From Pseudorhodoferax sp047601025 (GTDB lineage: Bacteria; Pseudomonadota; Gammaproteobacteria; Burkholderiales; Burkholderiaceae_C): 64,000 bases of DNA. How positions within the stretch are numbered: position 1 is the stretch's first letter; each line of letters opens with the position of its first letter. This document shows positions 1-6,785 of this stretch, piece by piece. The stretch is taken from positions 372,001 through 436,000 of the forward strand of contig NZ_JASGJZ010000001.1 of the NCBI RefSeq assembly GCF_047601025.1, read 5' to 3'. The notes beneath the pieces are model-generated. The model made no database searches. It was given only the letters and a program-made list of their open reading frames with translations, and was not told the DNA's origin. A program made the translations under genes and the position numbers.

Positions 1-1
1 G

Positions 2-88
2 GGCTGCGGTTCGACCTGTTGCAGAAGTGACCCGGCGACGGTGGCGGTGTATGAATGGACCGCCCCGGAGACGTCGGGCGCCGGTTGA
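2..88 (+). CDS. feoC: FeoC-like protein, C-terminal part (5' end outside window)
   Basis: The reading frame is open from base 2 to a TGA at 86-88 and gives about 28 residues. They start with a cysteine-rich stretch (CGSTCC) and end in ETSGAG, nearly identical to the C-terminus of the complete FeoC at 9123-9365. In that family the cysteine cluster is thought to bind an Fe-S centre, and FeoC modulates the FeoB ferrous-iron transporter. One cysteine of the complete copy is replaced here (CCRSD against CCKCD). A second feo operon therefore very likely lies just outside the window. The identification rests entirely on similarity to the complete copy. Confidence 0.75.
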   Translation, partial: GCGSTCCRSDPATVAVYEWTAPETSGAG

Positions 89-98
89 GGAATGAATC

Positions 99-668
99 GT
101 GGTGGTCGCGCCTGCTGCGTCGGTACTGGTCGTGATCGGTATCCACCGCGAGGAGCTGGCTTTCGGCCGTGAAGTTGTGGCCGAGCTGGCGCCAGACGAG
201 GCGCAGGTACTGGAAGTCCCCGACGGTCTGTCGGGGCGCCGGCCGCGGCCGGACCAGTGCTTTCGCTATGACCTGACGCATGAGGCGCTGTACCTGCAGC
301 TGCTTCCTCACATGCGCGGCCGCCACCGGCTGCTGATCGACCTGCATGTGGGTGCCGACCGCGACGGCCCCTGTGCCGACCTCATGTGCGGCGATGCGGT
401 GCTGGCCGAGCGACTGCGGAATGCACTGGCTCGGGGGCCGGCCGGCGTGCGCGTGATTCAGCTCGGTTCGCCAGATGCCGTTCCGACTCGTACCGTGATT
501 CCCCAACAGATCTGGCGAAATCCGGCGTTTTTCTATCTGTGCATGGAAATCTATCTGGCCGCTGACGGCAGCGCGCGGCCGCAGGCGGTGGAACTGGCAA
601 GGCGATTGATCGAGCTTGCTGCGCAATGCATCGACCATGCCGTCGCCGCGCCGGACGACCGCTGTTGA
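99..668 (+). CDS. Conserved hypothetical protein following feoC, possibly an M14/AstE-like metallohydrolase
   Basis: This 189-residue ORF starts with GTG at 99, 10 bases after the feoC stop, with GAGGA about eight bases upstream. I do not recognise the family with certainty. An early HREE motif (residues 16-19), a GLSGRR segment and an IDLH motif near residue 80 recall the zinc-ligand arrangement (HxxE...H) of succinylglutamate desuccinylase/aspartoacylase-like M14 hydrolases, but the match is weak. There is no signal peptide or membrane segment. A frameshifted, truncated copy of its first ~50 codons follows the second feoC at 9366-9540, so the feoC-ORF pair moved or duplicated as a unit. That linkage suggests an iron-related role, which is inference. 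Confidence 0.7.
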   Translation: MVVAPAASVLVVIGIHREELAFGREVVAELAPDEAQVLEVPDGLSGRRPRPDQCFRYDLTHEALYLQLLPHMRGRHRLLIDLHVGADRDGPCADLMCGDAVLAERLRNALARGPAGVRVIQLGSPDAVPTRTVIPQQIWRNPAFFYLCMEIYLAADGSARPQAVELARRLIELAAQCIDHAVAAPDDRC

Positions 669-812
669 ATGCCGCCTTGCAGGCATCTTCCTCGGTACGG
701 CACTCCTGCAACCGCGGCCGGATGCGGGAATGGGCCGTGAGGAGGCAATGAAGCAGAACGGCGCCGGGGCTTGATCTGTATCAGATTTGCGGCAGAAAAA
801 ATAACATAGAGT

Positions 813-831
813 GAGAACGAGTACTATTTGA
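813..831 (+). promoter_or_regulatory. Candidate Fur box
   Basis: The 19 bases starting GAGAACGAGTACTATTT match about 10 of 19 positions of the classical Fur consensus. They lie in an AT-rich patch of the 263-base spacer, about 100 bases before the start chosen for the next gene. The location next to feo genes makes iron control plausible, but the match alone is weak. Nothing else is recognisable in bases 669-931. Confidence 0.35.
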
Positions 832-931
832 TGACGGCGTGAAGATGCCGCTTCAACATGGCTCCGCAGGAGGCGCAGCTGGGAAGACTGCACCCTCTTT
901 CCCATTCATTGTTTCCCCGTGGAGCCGCATC

Positions 932-1621
932 ATGAGAACAATAAAGAATCGTAGTCATGTGAGCTTGCCTGCACTTGCCTGCGTGCTTGCCGTGATCAGC
1001 ATGCCGGTTCTGGCCGAACGTCCGATGGTGGTCGATGATGCCGGGACGCTGAAGCGCGGCGGCGCCAAGGTCGAGTTCGGCTGGAGCCGGGATGACTCGT
1101 TGAAGGGCTTTGAGGGTGCTGTCGGCTACGGCCCGATCGACAACGTGGAGCTCGAGTTTGGCTTCGGAAGGGCGAAAGACCGCAATGAGTCGCCCAGTAT
1201 CACGGTACGTGGCATGGGCGCGGCGGTGAAGTGGGTGCCGCTACGGTCCGAAACCGGCTTGTCTGCCGGCCTGAAGTACGAATATGGGCGTGAGCGTGTC
1301 AGCGGCGAAGGTACTTCGCATGCCAATGCGCTGGCGGGCCTCGCGACCTGGTCCTTCGAAGCTGGACCGCGGGTTCACCTGAACCTTGGCCGTGAATGGG
1401 TCCGCGACGACGGCCACATCGACTTCTGGGGCGTGGGTGCGGATTTCCCGCTGACCGTGCGGTGGCAGTTGACGATCGAGACTTTCGGTGAGAAGCATGC
1501 CGGTCCGGATCGTCAGATCGGCCTGCGTTATGAAATCTTCAAAGGCTTCAAGGTCTCCGGAGCGGTGGGACGCGGCAATGATCGCACCATCGCCAATGTC
1601 GGCGTGGCATGGGAGTTCTGA
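932..1621 (+). CDS. Exported protein, probable small outer-membrane beta-barrel
   Basis: I chose the ATG at 932 rather than the in-frame ATG at 839 because it is preceded by GGAG and opens directly on a signal peptide: a basic start (MRTIKNR), a hydrophobic core and an AxA-like site (VLA) near residue 28. The mature part of about 200 residues has alternating short beta-rich segments with Gly/Tyr/Trp and ends in WEF, a terminal aromatic typical of BAM-assembled barrels. It resembles DUF-type transporter/MetA-pathway barrels, but no substrate can be named. A candidate Fur site lies upstream and the neighbours concern iron, so an outer-membrane role under iron control is plausible. Confidence 0.7.
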   Translation: MRTIKNRSHVSLPALACVLAVISMPVLAERPMVVDDAGTLKRGGAKVEFGWSRDDSLKGFEGAVGYGPIDNVELEFGFGRAKDRNESPSITVRGMGAAVKWVPLRSETGLSAGLKYEYGRERVSGEGTSHANALAGLATWSFEAGPRVHLNLGREWVRDDGHIDFWGVGADFPLTVRWQLTIETFGEKHAGPDRQIGLRYEIFKGFKVSGAVGRGNDRTIANVGVAWEF

Positions 1622-1807
1622 GGAAAGAGTTGACCTGCGTCATCACCTCCTGCCTCAGAGAGCATAAAGTCATTCACAGATGATTCGGATTTGCGTAGCC
1701 CATCGAGGCTACCGGTCGACATCGCCTGCATGCAATCATCGTGGACGCAGTGAGCCCCGTCATTGGTGTGGCGATGTTCACTGCGCTTGCAAGGGTCAGG
1801 GAGTGAA

Positions 1808-2146
1808 ATGCCGGAGTTTGAAGAATTGCGCGTCTTTCTGCGTGATCTGCATATCGCACATCACATTCGAGGGCGCATCCGGCTGAAGTTGGACACGCGC
1901 CCGGTTTCCATGGACGTGCCGCGCGCGCAAGCGCGTGGGTTCCAGGCGGTGCTGGACCATATTCCCGGTGTCGCGTCGGTACAGGTCAACCTGCTGGCGC
2001 GTTCCTGCACCGTGCACTACGACCCGAAGGTGATTCCCGAACGAGCCTGGGGTGACCTGCTGGACGGTGTCGATTCGGACGCCGCGGCGATTCTCGAACG
2101 GATTCTGCACGACGCCTATCTGGAGGTAGTCAATGCAAAACTATGA
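1808..2146 (+). CDS. Small HMA-like protein with GRxR motif, ferrosome-cluster associated
   Basis: The ATG at 1808 gives 112 residues; an upstream in-frame start adds only sequence of no recognisable kind. Residues 18-27 read HHIRGRIRLK, followed by about 70 residues with the pattern of a heavy-metal-associated ferredoxin-like fold (a VxVN strand then a CTVHYDP strand). The usual CxxC metal pair is absent. The same R/P-G-R-x-R signature occurs in the ATPase at 4038 and the protein at 9575. Arginine-rich N-terminal motifs of this kind are described in ferrosome P1B-6 ATPases. The gene overlaps the ferritin-like gene by 14 bases, so the two are probably translationally coupled. The function is inferred from context. 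Confidence 0.75.
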   Translation: MPEFEELRVFLRDLHIAHHIRGRIRLKLDTRPVSMDVPRAQARGFQAVLDHIPGVASVQVNLLARSCTVHYDPKVIPERAWGDLLDGVDSDAAAILERILHDAYLEVVNAKL

Positions 2147-2828
2147 CGAATTGATTCTGCGCACTCGGCGTATCGACCGGGCTGCGCCTTTCCCCCTGGC
2201 GCACCAGGCGGTCAGGATCGCCCTCTATGAGGAGTATGCGGCCCGCGGTTTCTATGCGCGCGTGGTCGAGTCTTTTGGCGGGCAGGCGCCATTCTCCAAT
2301 GTGCTGCGCTCGAAAGAGCAGCACGTGGCGGCCTTGTTGAGGCTGTGCGAGCGTTTCGGCATTCCGCGGCCGCTCGATCCCTTTCCACAGGAGTCCACCG
2401 TGGAGCCGACCTGGCTGGCGAACTGCCAGCGGGCCGTCGCAGGCGAGGTCGGCAACGTGCAGATGTATGCCTATCTGCTGAGCCAGGTCGCCGAGCCGGA
2501 AGTGCGCAAGGTGTTCCAGAACCTGCAGGCGGCCGCGCTGCAGGACCATCTGCCTGCTTTCCGCCAGGCTGTGGTCGCGGCGCAGGCGCAGGAGAGCTAT
2601 CACACCGCGCGTGGCATCGCGCCGCAGCAAGCCTATGCACGCCATGGGCCGCTGTCCGATTTCCTTGAACGCGCTTTCTCGCAACTCGGGCCTTATGCCG
2701 GCCCGCTCGGCGTGTTCAGTCCGCTTCTGCGCAATGCGCATCCCGCCCTGCTGGCCGGCATGGCAACGGGGGGCGCAGGAGTCTATCTGTGGAAGCACAA
2801 GGCCAGCCGTCATCGCAAGGAGAACTGA
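2133..2828 (+). CDS. Ferritin-like (DUF2202-like) protein with C-terminal membrane anchor
   Basis: This 231-residue protein starts with ATG inside the previous gene and has TGGAGG upstream. Residues 30-75 have an EEY helix followed by FSNVLRSKEQH and a GIPRP turn. Residues 105-165 have GEVGNVQMY and LQDHLPAF. The pattern matches DUF2202-type ferritin-like four-helix domains, which bind a di-iron centre. The ligand spacing is unusual: helix 2 has KEQH rather than ExxH. The last ~55 residues add a Gly/Ala-rich hydrophobic segment (LLAGMATGGAGVYLW) and a basic KASRHRKEN tail, so the domain is probably tethered to a membrane. In this cluster it is a good candidate for iron oxidation or mineralisation inside an iron-storage compartment (inference). 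Confidence 0.8.
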   Translation: MQNYDELILRTRRIDRAAPFPLAHQAVRIALYEEYAARGFYARVVESFGGQAPFSNVLRSKEQHVAALLRLCERFGIPRPLDPFPQESTVEPTWLANCQRAVAGEVGNVQMYAYLLSQVAEPEVRKVFQNLQAAALQDHLPAFRQAVVAAQAQESYHTARGIAPQQAYARHGPLSDFLERAFSQLGPYAGPLGVFSPLLRNAHPALLAGMATGGAGVYLWKHKASRHRKEN

Positions 2829-2829
2829 C

Positions 2830-3234
2830 ATGTTCCCGTTATTACCGTTTGTCGCCGGTGTCTTGACCGGCGCAGTCGCCCTCCGCCTGGTCAAGACCGA
2901 CAAGGCCAAGGCGGGCGTCGAGGCGGGCGTGGAGAAAGCCCGCGCCGGCATGGAGAAGGCCCAGGGCACGTTGCGTGGCGCCGCGGTGTCCAGCCTGGAG
3001 GCGATCGAGAACGCCTCGGCGCAGGCGCGCAAGCGCCTGGCTGCCAAAGGCGTTGAAGTCGCCGATGCTGCGGCAGCCGGCGGCGCGGCTGAAGACACTT
3101 CCCCCGCGGATGCAAGCCCGGCGGATCAGGCCAGGAAACCCGCCCGGGCGCCCAGGAAGCGCGCGCCGAGCACGGCGGCCAGGCCTGGGAAAACCAGGGC
3201 GGCATCCGCCGCCAAGGAGGATGCCGGATCATGA
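2830..3234 (+). CDS. Small membrane protein with Lys/Ala/Pro-rich tail, ferrosome-cluster associated
   Basis: The ATG at 2830 follows the ferritin-like stop directly. The 134 residues split in three. Residues 1-20 form a hydrophobic helix (FVAGVLTGAVALRLV). Residues 25-80 form an Ala/Lys/Glu-rich amphipathic helix with repeated AGVEAGVEKARAGMEKA units, likely coiled coil. The C-terminal ~50 residues are disordered and strongly basic (PARAPRKRAPS and similar), like a histone H1 tail. No enzymatic motif is present. The layout (a short anchor plus a long charged helix) resembles structural or scaffold proteins of bacterial organelles such as magnetosomes and ferrosomes, which is the most plausible role here. 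It overlaps the next gene by four bases (ATGA). Confidence 0.7.
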   Translation: MFPLLPFVAGVLTGAVALRLVKTDKAKAGVEAGVEKARAGMEKAQGTLRGAAVSSLEAIENASAQARKRLAAKGVEVADAAAAGGAAEDTSPADASPADQARKPARAPRKRAPSTAARPGKTRAASAAKEDAGS

Positions 3235-3602
3235 AGAACACGATCGCCCCCTACCCCGGCGTTGCACCGTACGCGCCGGCGATGATGCCGCTTGGCGTGC
3301 CGTTGCGCGCCAGCGGCGCGGCCTTCGCCCAGGGTTTCGTGGCGGCTGGCTGCCTGTCGGCTTTCCAGGATCGCCAGACGCTGCTGTCATCGCCGTCGCC
3401 GGTTGAGCTGAAGCGGGTGCTGCGCCACGCGCTGCAGGGTGGCGCCGCGCTGGCGGCCGGCACGCGGGCCGCTGCCGCTTTCCAGCAGCAGGACTACGCC
3501 CGGATGCTGGTCGCGACGGCGGCCGGTGCGGCGGGTGTGCTGATCATCGAACGACTGCTGCGCGATGCCGCGCAAGCCGAACAGGAGAATCAAGATGGCT
3601 AA
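3231..3602 (+). CDS. Small hydrophobic protein of the ferrosome-like cluster
   Basis: This 123-residue ORF starts at the ATGA overlap with the previous gene. It begins with a Pro-rich segment, then has a Gly/Ala-rich stretch (AFAQGFVAAGCLSAF). Two hydrophobic helices follow around residues 62-80 and 90-105 (MLVATAAGAAGVLIIERLL), and the tail is acidic. The AQGF segment recurs in the next protein (FAQGFAQGM), suggesting that the two are related or interact. I recognise no known family. The coupling to neighbours on both sides (the next start lies inside this ORF) supports a subunit-like role in the same membrane assembly. Confidence 0.7.
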   Translation: MKNTIAPYPGVAPYAPAMMPLGVPLRASGAAFAQGFVAAGCLSAFQDRQTLLSSPSPVELKRVLRHALQGGAALAAGTRAAAAFQQQDYARMLVATAAGAAGVLIIERLLRDAAQAEQENQDG

Positions 3603-4041
3603 AAAGAACAAGCAGAAGCGCGGCCGTGGCGGCCAGGCCATGCAGAGCGATGCCGGGCCGGGACAGTACGGCCAGCAGCCCAATGCACAGCCCTGGGGGC
3701 AATATGGCATGCCCGGCGGCATGGAAGCCGGTTTCGCCCAGGGTTTCGCGCAAGGCATGGGTCCGGGCTACGGGGCGGCGCCCCAACAGCCGGCTGCCGA
3801 TGGCGGCTTCCTGCAGGGCATGCCGGCTTTCCTGCGTACCGGCAACACCGAGCAGTTCCTGCTTGGCGCGGTGATCGGCGCGGCCGCGGCCTGGGTGCTG
3901 AGCGACGAGGAACTGCGCGGCAAGATCGTGAAGTCGGCGATGAGGCTGTATTCGGGCGTGGCCGGCGGTTTCGAGGAAATGAAGGAGCAGATGGCCGACA
4001 TCCGCGCCGAAGTGGAGGCGGAGCGCCACGGAAACGCATGA
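3595..4041 (+). CDS. Gly/Gln-rich protein with one transmembrane segment, ferrosome-cluster associated
   Basis: I chose the ATG at 3595, preceded by AGGAG at 3583, over the in-frame ATG at 3565. The 148-residue protein has a basic N-terminus (MAKKNKQKRGRGG). A low-complexity Gly/Gln/Pro/Met-rich region follows (residues 15-70) and includes the FAQGFAQGM repeat. Next come one membrane helix (FLLGAVIGAAAAWVLS, about residues 87-102) and an amphipathic C-terminal helix with YtxH-like character that ends acidic. No catalytic motif is visible. The low-complexity region suggests a scaffolding or mineral-interaction role, as in other biomineralisation clusters (inference). It overlaps the ATPase gene by four bases. 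Confidence 0.75.
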   Translation: MAKKNKQKRGRGGQAMQSDAGPGQYGQQPNAQPWGQYGMPGGMEAGFAQGFAQGMGPGYGAAPQQPAADGGFLQGMPAFLRTGNTEQFLLGAVIGAAAAWVLSDEELRGKIVKSAMRLYSGVAGGFEEMKEQMADIRAEVEAERHGNA

Positions 4042-6170
4042 TGAACGCCGGCTGGATGTCCGCGCTCGAACCGCTCCACGCCGCGCGTGGCCGCGCGCGC
4101 TGGCGCTACACCTGCCGCCGGGGCGCACCGCTGGAGGCGCGCACCATCGAGCGCGCGGTGGAGGCCATCGCCGGCGTGCGCAAGGCGCGGGTCAATCCGG
4201 CTGCCCGTTCCCTGGTGGCCGAGTTCGATGCCTCGGCCACGACGGCCGACCGCATCGCGCTCGACATCCTGCGCATGGCGCCGTTGCAGACTCCCCCCGC
4301 AGAAGGCGAAGAACCCAGCGCCGCTCCGGTGGCGCTGAGCGCCGCCACGCTGCTTGCCACCCGCTCGCTGCAGGCCGGGCTGCAGGCGCCGGTGGCAGTG
4401 GGCGCAGCGATCCCCCTGCTGGGCGAGGCGGTCGACGATTTCCTTGAAAAGGGCGTGACCTCGCATGTGCTCGAAGCGATGGCGGTGGCGATCTCGATCG
4501 GACGCAAGGACTACCTCGCGGCGAACATGACGTCCTTCCTGCTCGCGCTGGGCGAGTTCCTGGAGGCGTCGATCGAGCGCCGTTCCGACGACCTGCTCAA
4601 GCATCTGCTGAAGCCCGACGTGGGCGAGATCTGGGTCGAGCGCGACGGCAAGGAAATACAGCTCGACGCCGCCGAAGTCAAGGTCGGCGACACCGTCATT
4701 GCCGCCACCGGGGGGGTGATTCCGGTCGATGGCACGGTGCTTGGCGGCGAAGCCATGGTCAACGAGGCGACGATGACCGGCGAAAGCGTGCCGGTCGCGC
4801 GCCGGCGCGGCGACGCGGTGCTGTCCGGCACGCTGGTCGAAGAGGGCCGCCTGCGCATCTATGCCGAGCGGGTCGGCGCCCAGGTGGCGGCGGCGCGGAT
4901 CGCGGACTTCGTCGAGCATTCGCTGGCGGTCAAGGGCGCCACCCAGCTCGAAGCCTCACGCATGGCCGACCGGCTGGTGCCGATGGTGTTTGGCCTGGCC
5001 GGTGCCACCTGGCTGGTGTCGCGCGATTGGCAGCGGGTGGCGGCGGTGCTGCAGGCCGATTATTCGTGCGCGCTGAAGCTGGCGACACCGGTCGCCTTCA
5101 AGGCGGCGATGTACGAGGCGGGCAAGTCGGGCATGCTGGTCAAGGGAGCCAAGGCGCTGGAACGCTTGGCGGAGGCCGACACCTTCGTCTTCGACAAGAC
5201 CGGCACGCTGAGTACCGGCAAGCTCCAGGTGACCGATTCGATCGCCTTCAAGCCCGGCTATGCGCCCGACGATCTGATCAATCTGGCGGCGTCGGTGGAG
5301 GAACACTACTTCCACCCGCTCGCGCTGGCGGTGGTCGAGGCATCGCGCCACCTGCACCATCCGAAGCACTTCGACCACAAGGAAGTCGAGTTCATCGTCG
5401 CCCATGGCGTGGCCAGCACCATCGACGGGCGGCGCATCGTCGTCGGCTCGCGCCATTTCGTCGAGGACGACGAGGGCATCACCACACAGAAGCATCGCAG
5501 CACCATCGAGCGCCTGCGCCAGGAAGGCAAGACCTTGCTCTATGTCGGTTTCGGCGGCGAATTGCTGGGCGTCATCGCCATGCGCGACGGCCTGCGCGAC
5601 AACAGCGCCGCCACGGTCCGGCACTTGAGGCGCCTGGGTGTCAAGCGGGTGTTGATGCTCACCGGCGACCATGCCGATCGCGCGCGGGCGATGGCCGAAG
5701 AGCTGGGGCTGGACGAGTTCCACGCCGGGCTGATGCCCGAGGACAAGGCGCGCATCCTGCAGGAACTGGCTGCGCAGGGCGCGCGCATCGCCTTCGTCGG
5801 CGATGGCGTCAACGATGCGCCGGCGCTGAGCGGCGCGCACGTCGGCATCTCGATGCACAACGGCGCCGACGTCGCCCGCCTGGCGTCCGACGTCGCGCTG
5901 CTGGAGGACGACATCGCGCGTGTGGCCGACGCGAAGGCGCTGTCGCTCGCCACCAAGCGGTTGATCGACGGCAATTTCAAGCTGACCGTTGGCCTCAACA
6001 CGTCGATCCTGTCGGCTGCCGCGTTGGGCTGGCTGACGCCGGTCGCCGCCTCGGCGCTGCACAACGGCAGCACCATCGCCATCCTGCTGCGGGCGCTGGT
6101 CGGCGCCGGCCTGCCGCGTGGCCGGCGCGCGGGCAAGGCCTTGCCGCCCGCAAGGAGAGCGGTCGCATGA
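4038..6170 (+). CDS. P1B-type metal ATPase, FezB/P1B-6-like
   Basis: This 710-residue pump has every core P-type ATPase element: TGES near residue 247, the phosphorylation site DKTGT with Asp at about 386, a P1B-type HP pair (HYFHPLA) near 425 and GDGVNDAP near 588. The transmembrane metal motif is SCALKLATP (about 343) instead of CPC, unlike Cu/Zn/Cd pumps. The N-terminus lacks CxxC and instead carries HAARGRARWRY at 14-24. Both traits fit the P1B-6 group that includes FezB, the ATPase needed to load iron into ferrosomes. The start ATGA overlaps the previous stop. Symbols are withheld because orthology is inferred from motifs and context. Iron is the predicted substrate. Confidence 0.85.
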   Translation: MMNAGWMSALEPLHAARGRARWRYTCRRGAPLEARTIERAVEAIAGVRKARVNPAARSLVAEFDASATTADRIALDILRMAPLQTPPAEGEEPSAAPVALSAATLLATRSLQAGLQAPVAVGAAIPLLGEAVDDFLEKGVTSHVLEAMAVAISIGRKDYLAANMTSFLLALGEFLEASIERRSDDLLKHLLKPDVGEIWVERDGKEIQLDAAEVKVGDTVIAATGGVIPVDGTVLGGEAMVNEATMTGESVPVARRRGDAVLSGTLVEEGRLRIYAERVGAQVAAARIADFVEHSLAVKGATQLEASRMADRLVPMVFGLAGATWLVSRDWQRVAAVLQADYSCALKLATPVAFKAAMYEAGKSGMLVKGAKALERLAEADTFVFDKTGTLSTGKLQVTDSIAFKPGYAPDDLINLAASVEEHYFHPLALAVVEASRHLHHPKHFDHKEVEFIVAHGVASTIDGRRIVVGSRHFVEDDEGITTQKHRSTIERLRQEGKTLLYVGFGGELLGVIAMRDGLRDNSAATVRHLRRLGVKRVLMLTGDHADRARAMAEELGLDEFHAGLMPEDKARILQELAAQGARIAFVGDGVNDAPALSGAHVGISMHNGADVARLASDVALLEDDIARVADAKALSLATKRLIDGNFKLTVGLNTSILSAAALGWLTPVAASALHNGSTIAILLRALVGAGLPRGRRAGKALPPARRAVA

Positions 6171-6418
6171 GTCCCCCGGACCATTCCCGTTCCTTTCCGC
6201 TGGCGATGGCGAGTGAGGGCGAGCCGGTCCGGGTCGTCGGCATCCTGGGCGGCGCATCGATGGCGCTGCGCGTGGCCGAACTGGGCCTGAACGTCGGCTG
6301 CGAACTGATCGTGCGCCAGCGCCAGGGGGGCGGCCTGGTGGTCGGCCGCGGCGAGACGCGCTTTGCGCTCGGCGGCGGCATGGCGCACAAGATCATGGTG
6401 GTGCGGATCGCGGGTTGA
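6167..6418 (+). CDS. FeoA-domain protein coupled to the ATPase
   Basis: This 83-residue protein starts at an ATGA overlap with the ATPase stop. It has the SH3-like FeoA pattern: EPVRVVGILGG, the helix ALRVAELGL, NVGCELIVRQ, then GGLVVGRGETRFALGGGMAHKIMV. FeoA proteins normally act with FeoB in ferrous-iron uptake. This one is coupled to the ATPase and separated from the canonical feoA by 139 bases, so it may act on the ATPase or on delivery of iron into storage. It has a longer N-terminal tail than the FeoA at 6558 and is clearly diverged from it. Confidence 0.8.
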   Translation: MSPPDHSRSFPLAMASEGEPVRVVGILGGASMALRVAELGLNVGCELIVRQRQGGGLVVGRGETRFALGGGMAHKIMVVRIAG

Positions 6419-6510
6419 TATCGGCCCGTATCCGGCGGTAGTGGCGAGGAGAGAAACCGCAGGACGGGCACGGTGCCGCGATGCGGAAACAAGCGCGCAT
6501 TGTTTTGAAT

Positions 6511-6528
6511 GCAAATGAGTATGAAAAC
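6511..6528 (+). promoter_or_regulatory. Candidate Fur box upstream of feoABC
   Basis: The 18 bases GCAAATGAGTATGAAAAC resemble half of a beta/gammaproteobacterial Fur site (GCAAATGAGAAT-type) and lie about 30 bases before the feoA start in an AT-rich patch. This suggests that feoABC has its own iron-controlled promoter separate from the preceding cluster. The right half matches the consensus poorly. Confidence 0.4.
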
Positions 6529-6557
6529 GGCTGCGCCGATTCGATAGGAGGTTTCAG

Positions 6558-6785
6558 ATGATGCTCAAGCAACTCGCGGTAGGCGACCGCGCCAGGGTGT
6601 CCGGCTTTTCCGAGGCGGGCAGCCCCTACCGTCGCAAGCTGCTGTCGCTGGGCCTGACACCCGGCGCGGAACTGGTGGTGATGCGGGTCGCGCCCATGGG
6701 CGATCCGGTCGAGATCCGGGTGCGCGGTTTTGCGCTGACCTTGCGCAAGGACGAGGCGGACGCACTGAGTGTGGAGAGGTTGTGA
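6558..6785 (+). CDS. feoA: Ferrous iron transport protein A
   Basis: The 75 residues show the full FeoA SH3-like fold: LKQLAVGDRARVSGF, RRKLLSLGLTPGAELVVMRVAPMGDPVEIRVRGFALTLRKDEA. AGGAGGT sits 11 bases before the ATG; a second ATG follows directly at 6561. FeoA is a cytoplasmic protein that interacts with FeoB and is needed for efficient Fe(II) uptake. Its TGA shares one base with the feoB ATG, so the two are translationally coupled. Confidence 0.93.
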   Translation: MMLKQLAVGDRARVSGFSEAGSPYRRKLLSLGLTPGAELVVMRVAPMGDPVEIRVRGFALTLRKDEADALSVERL

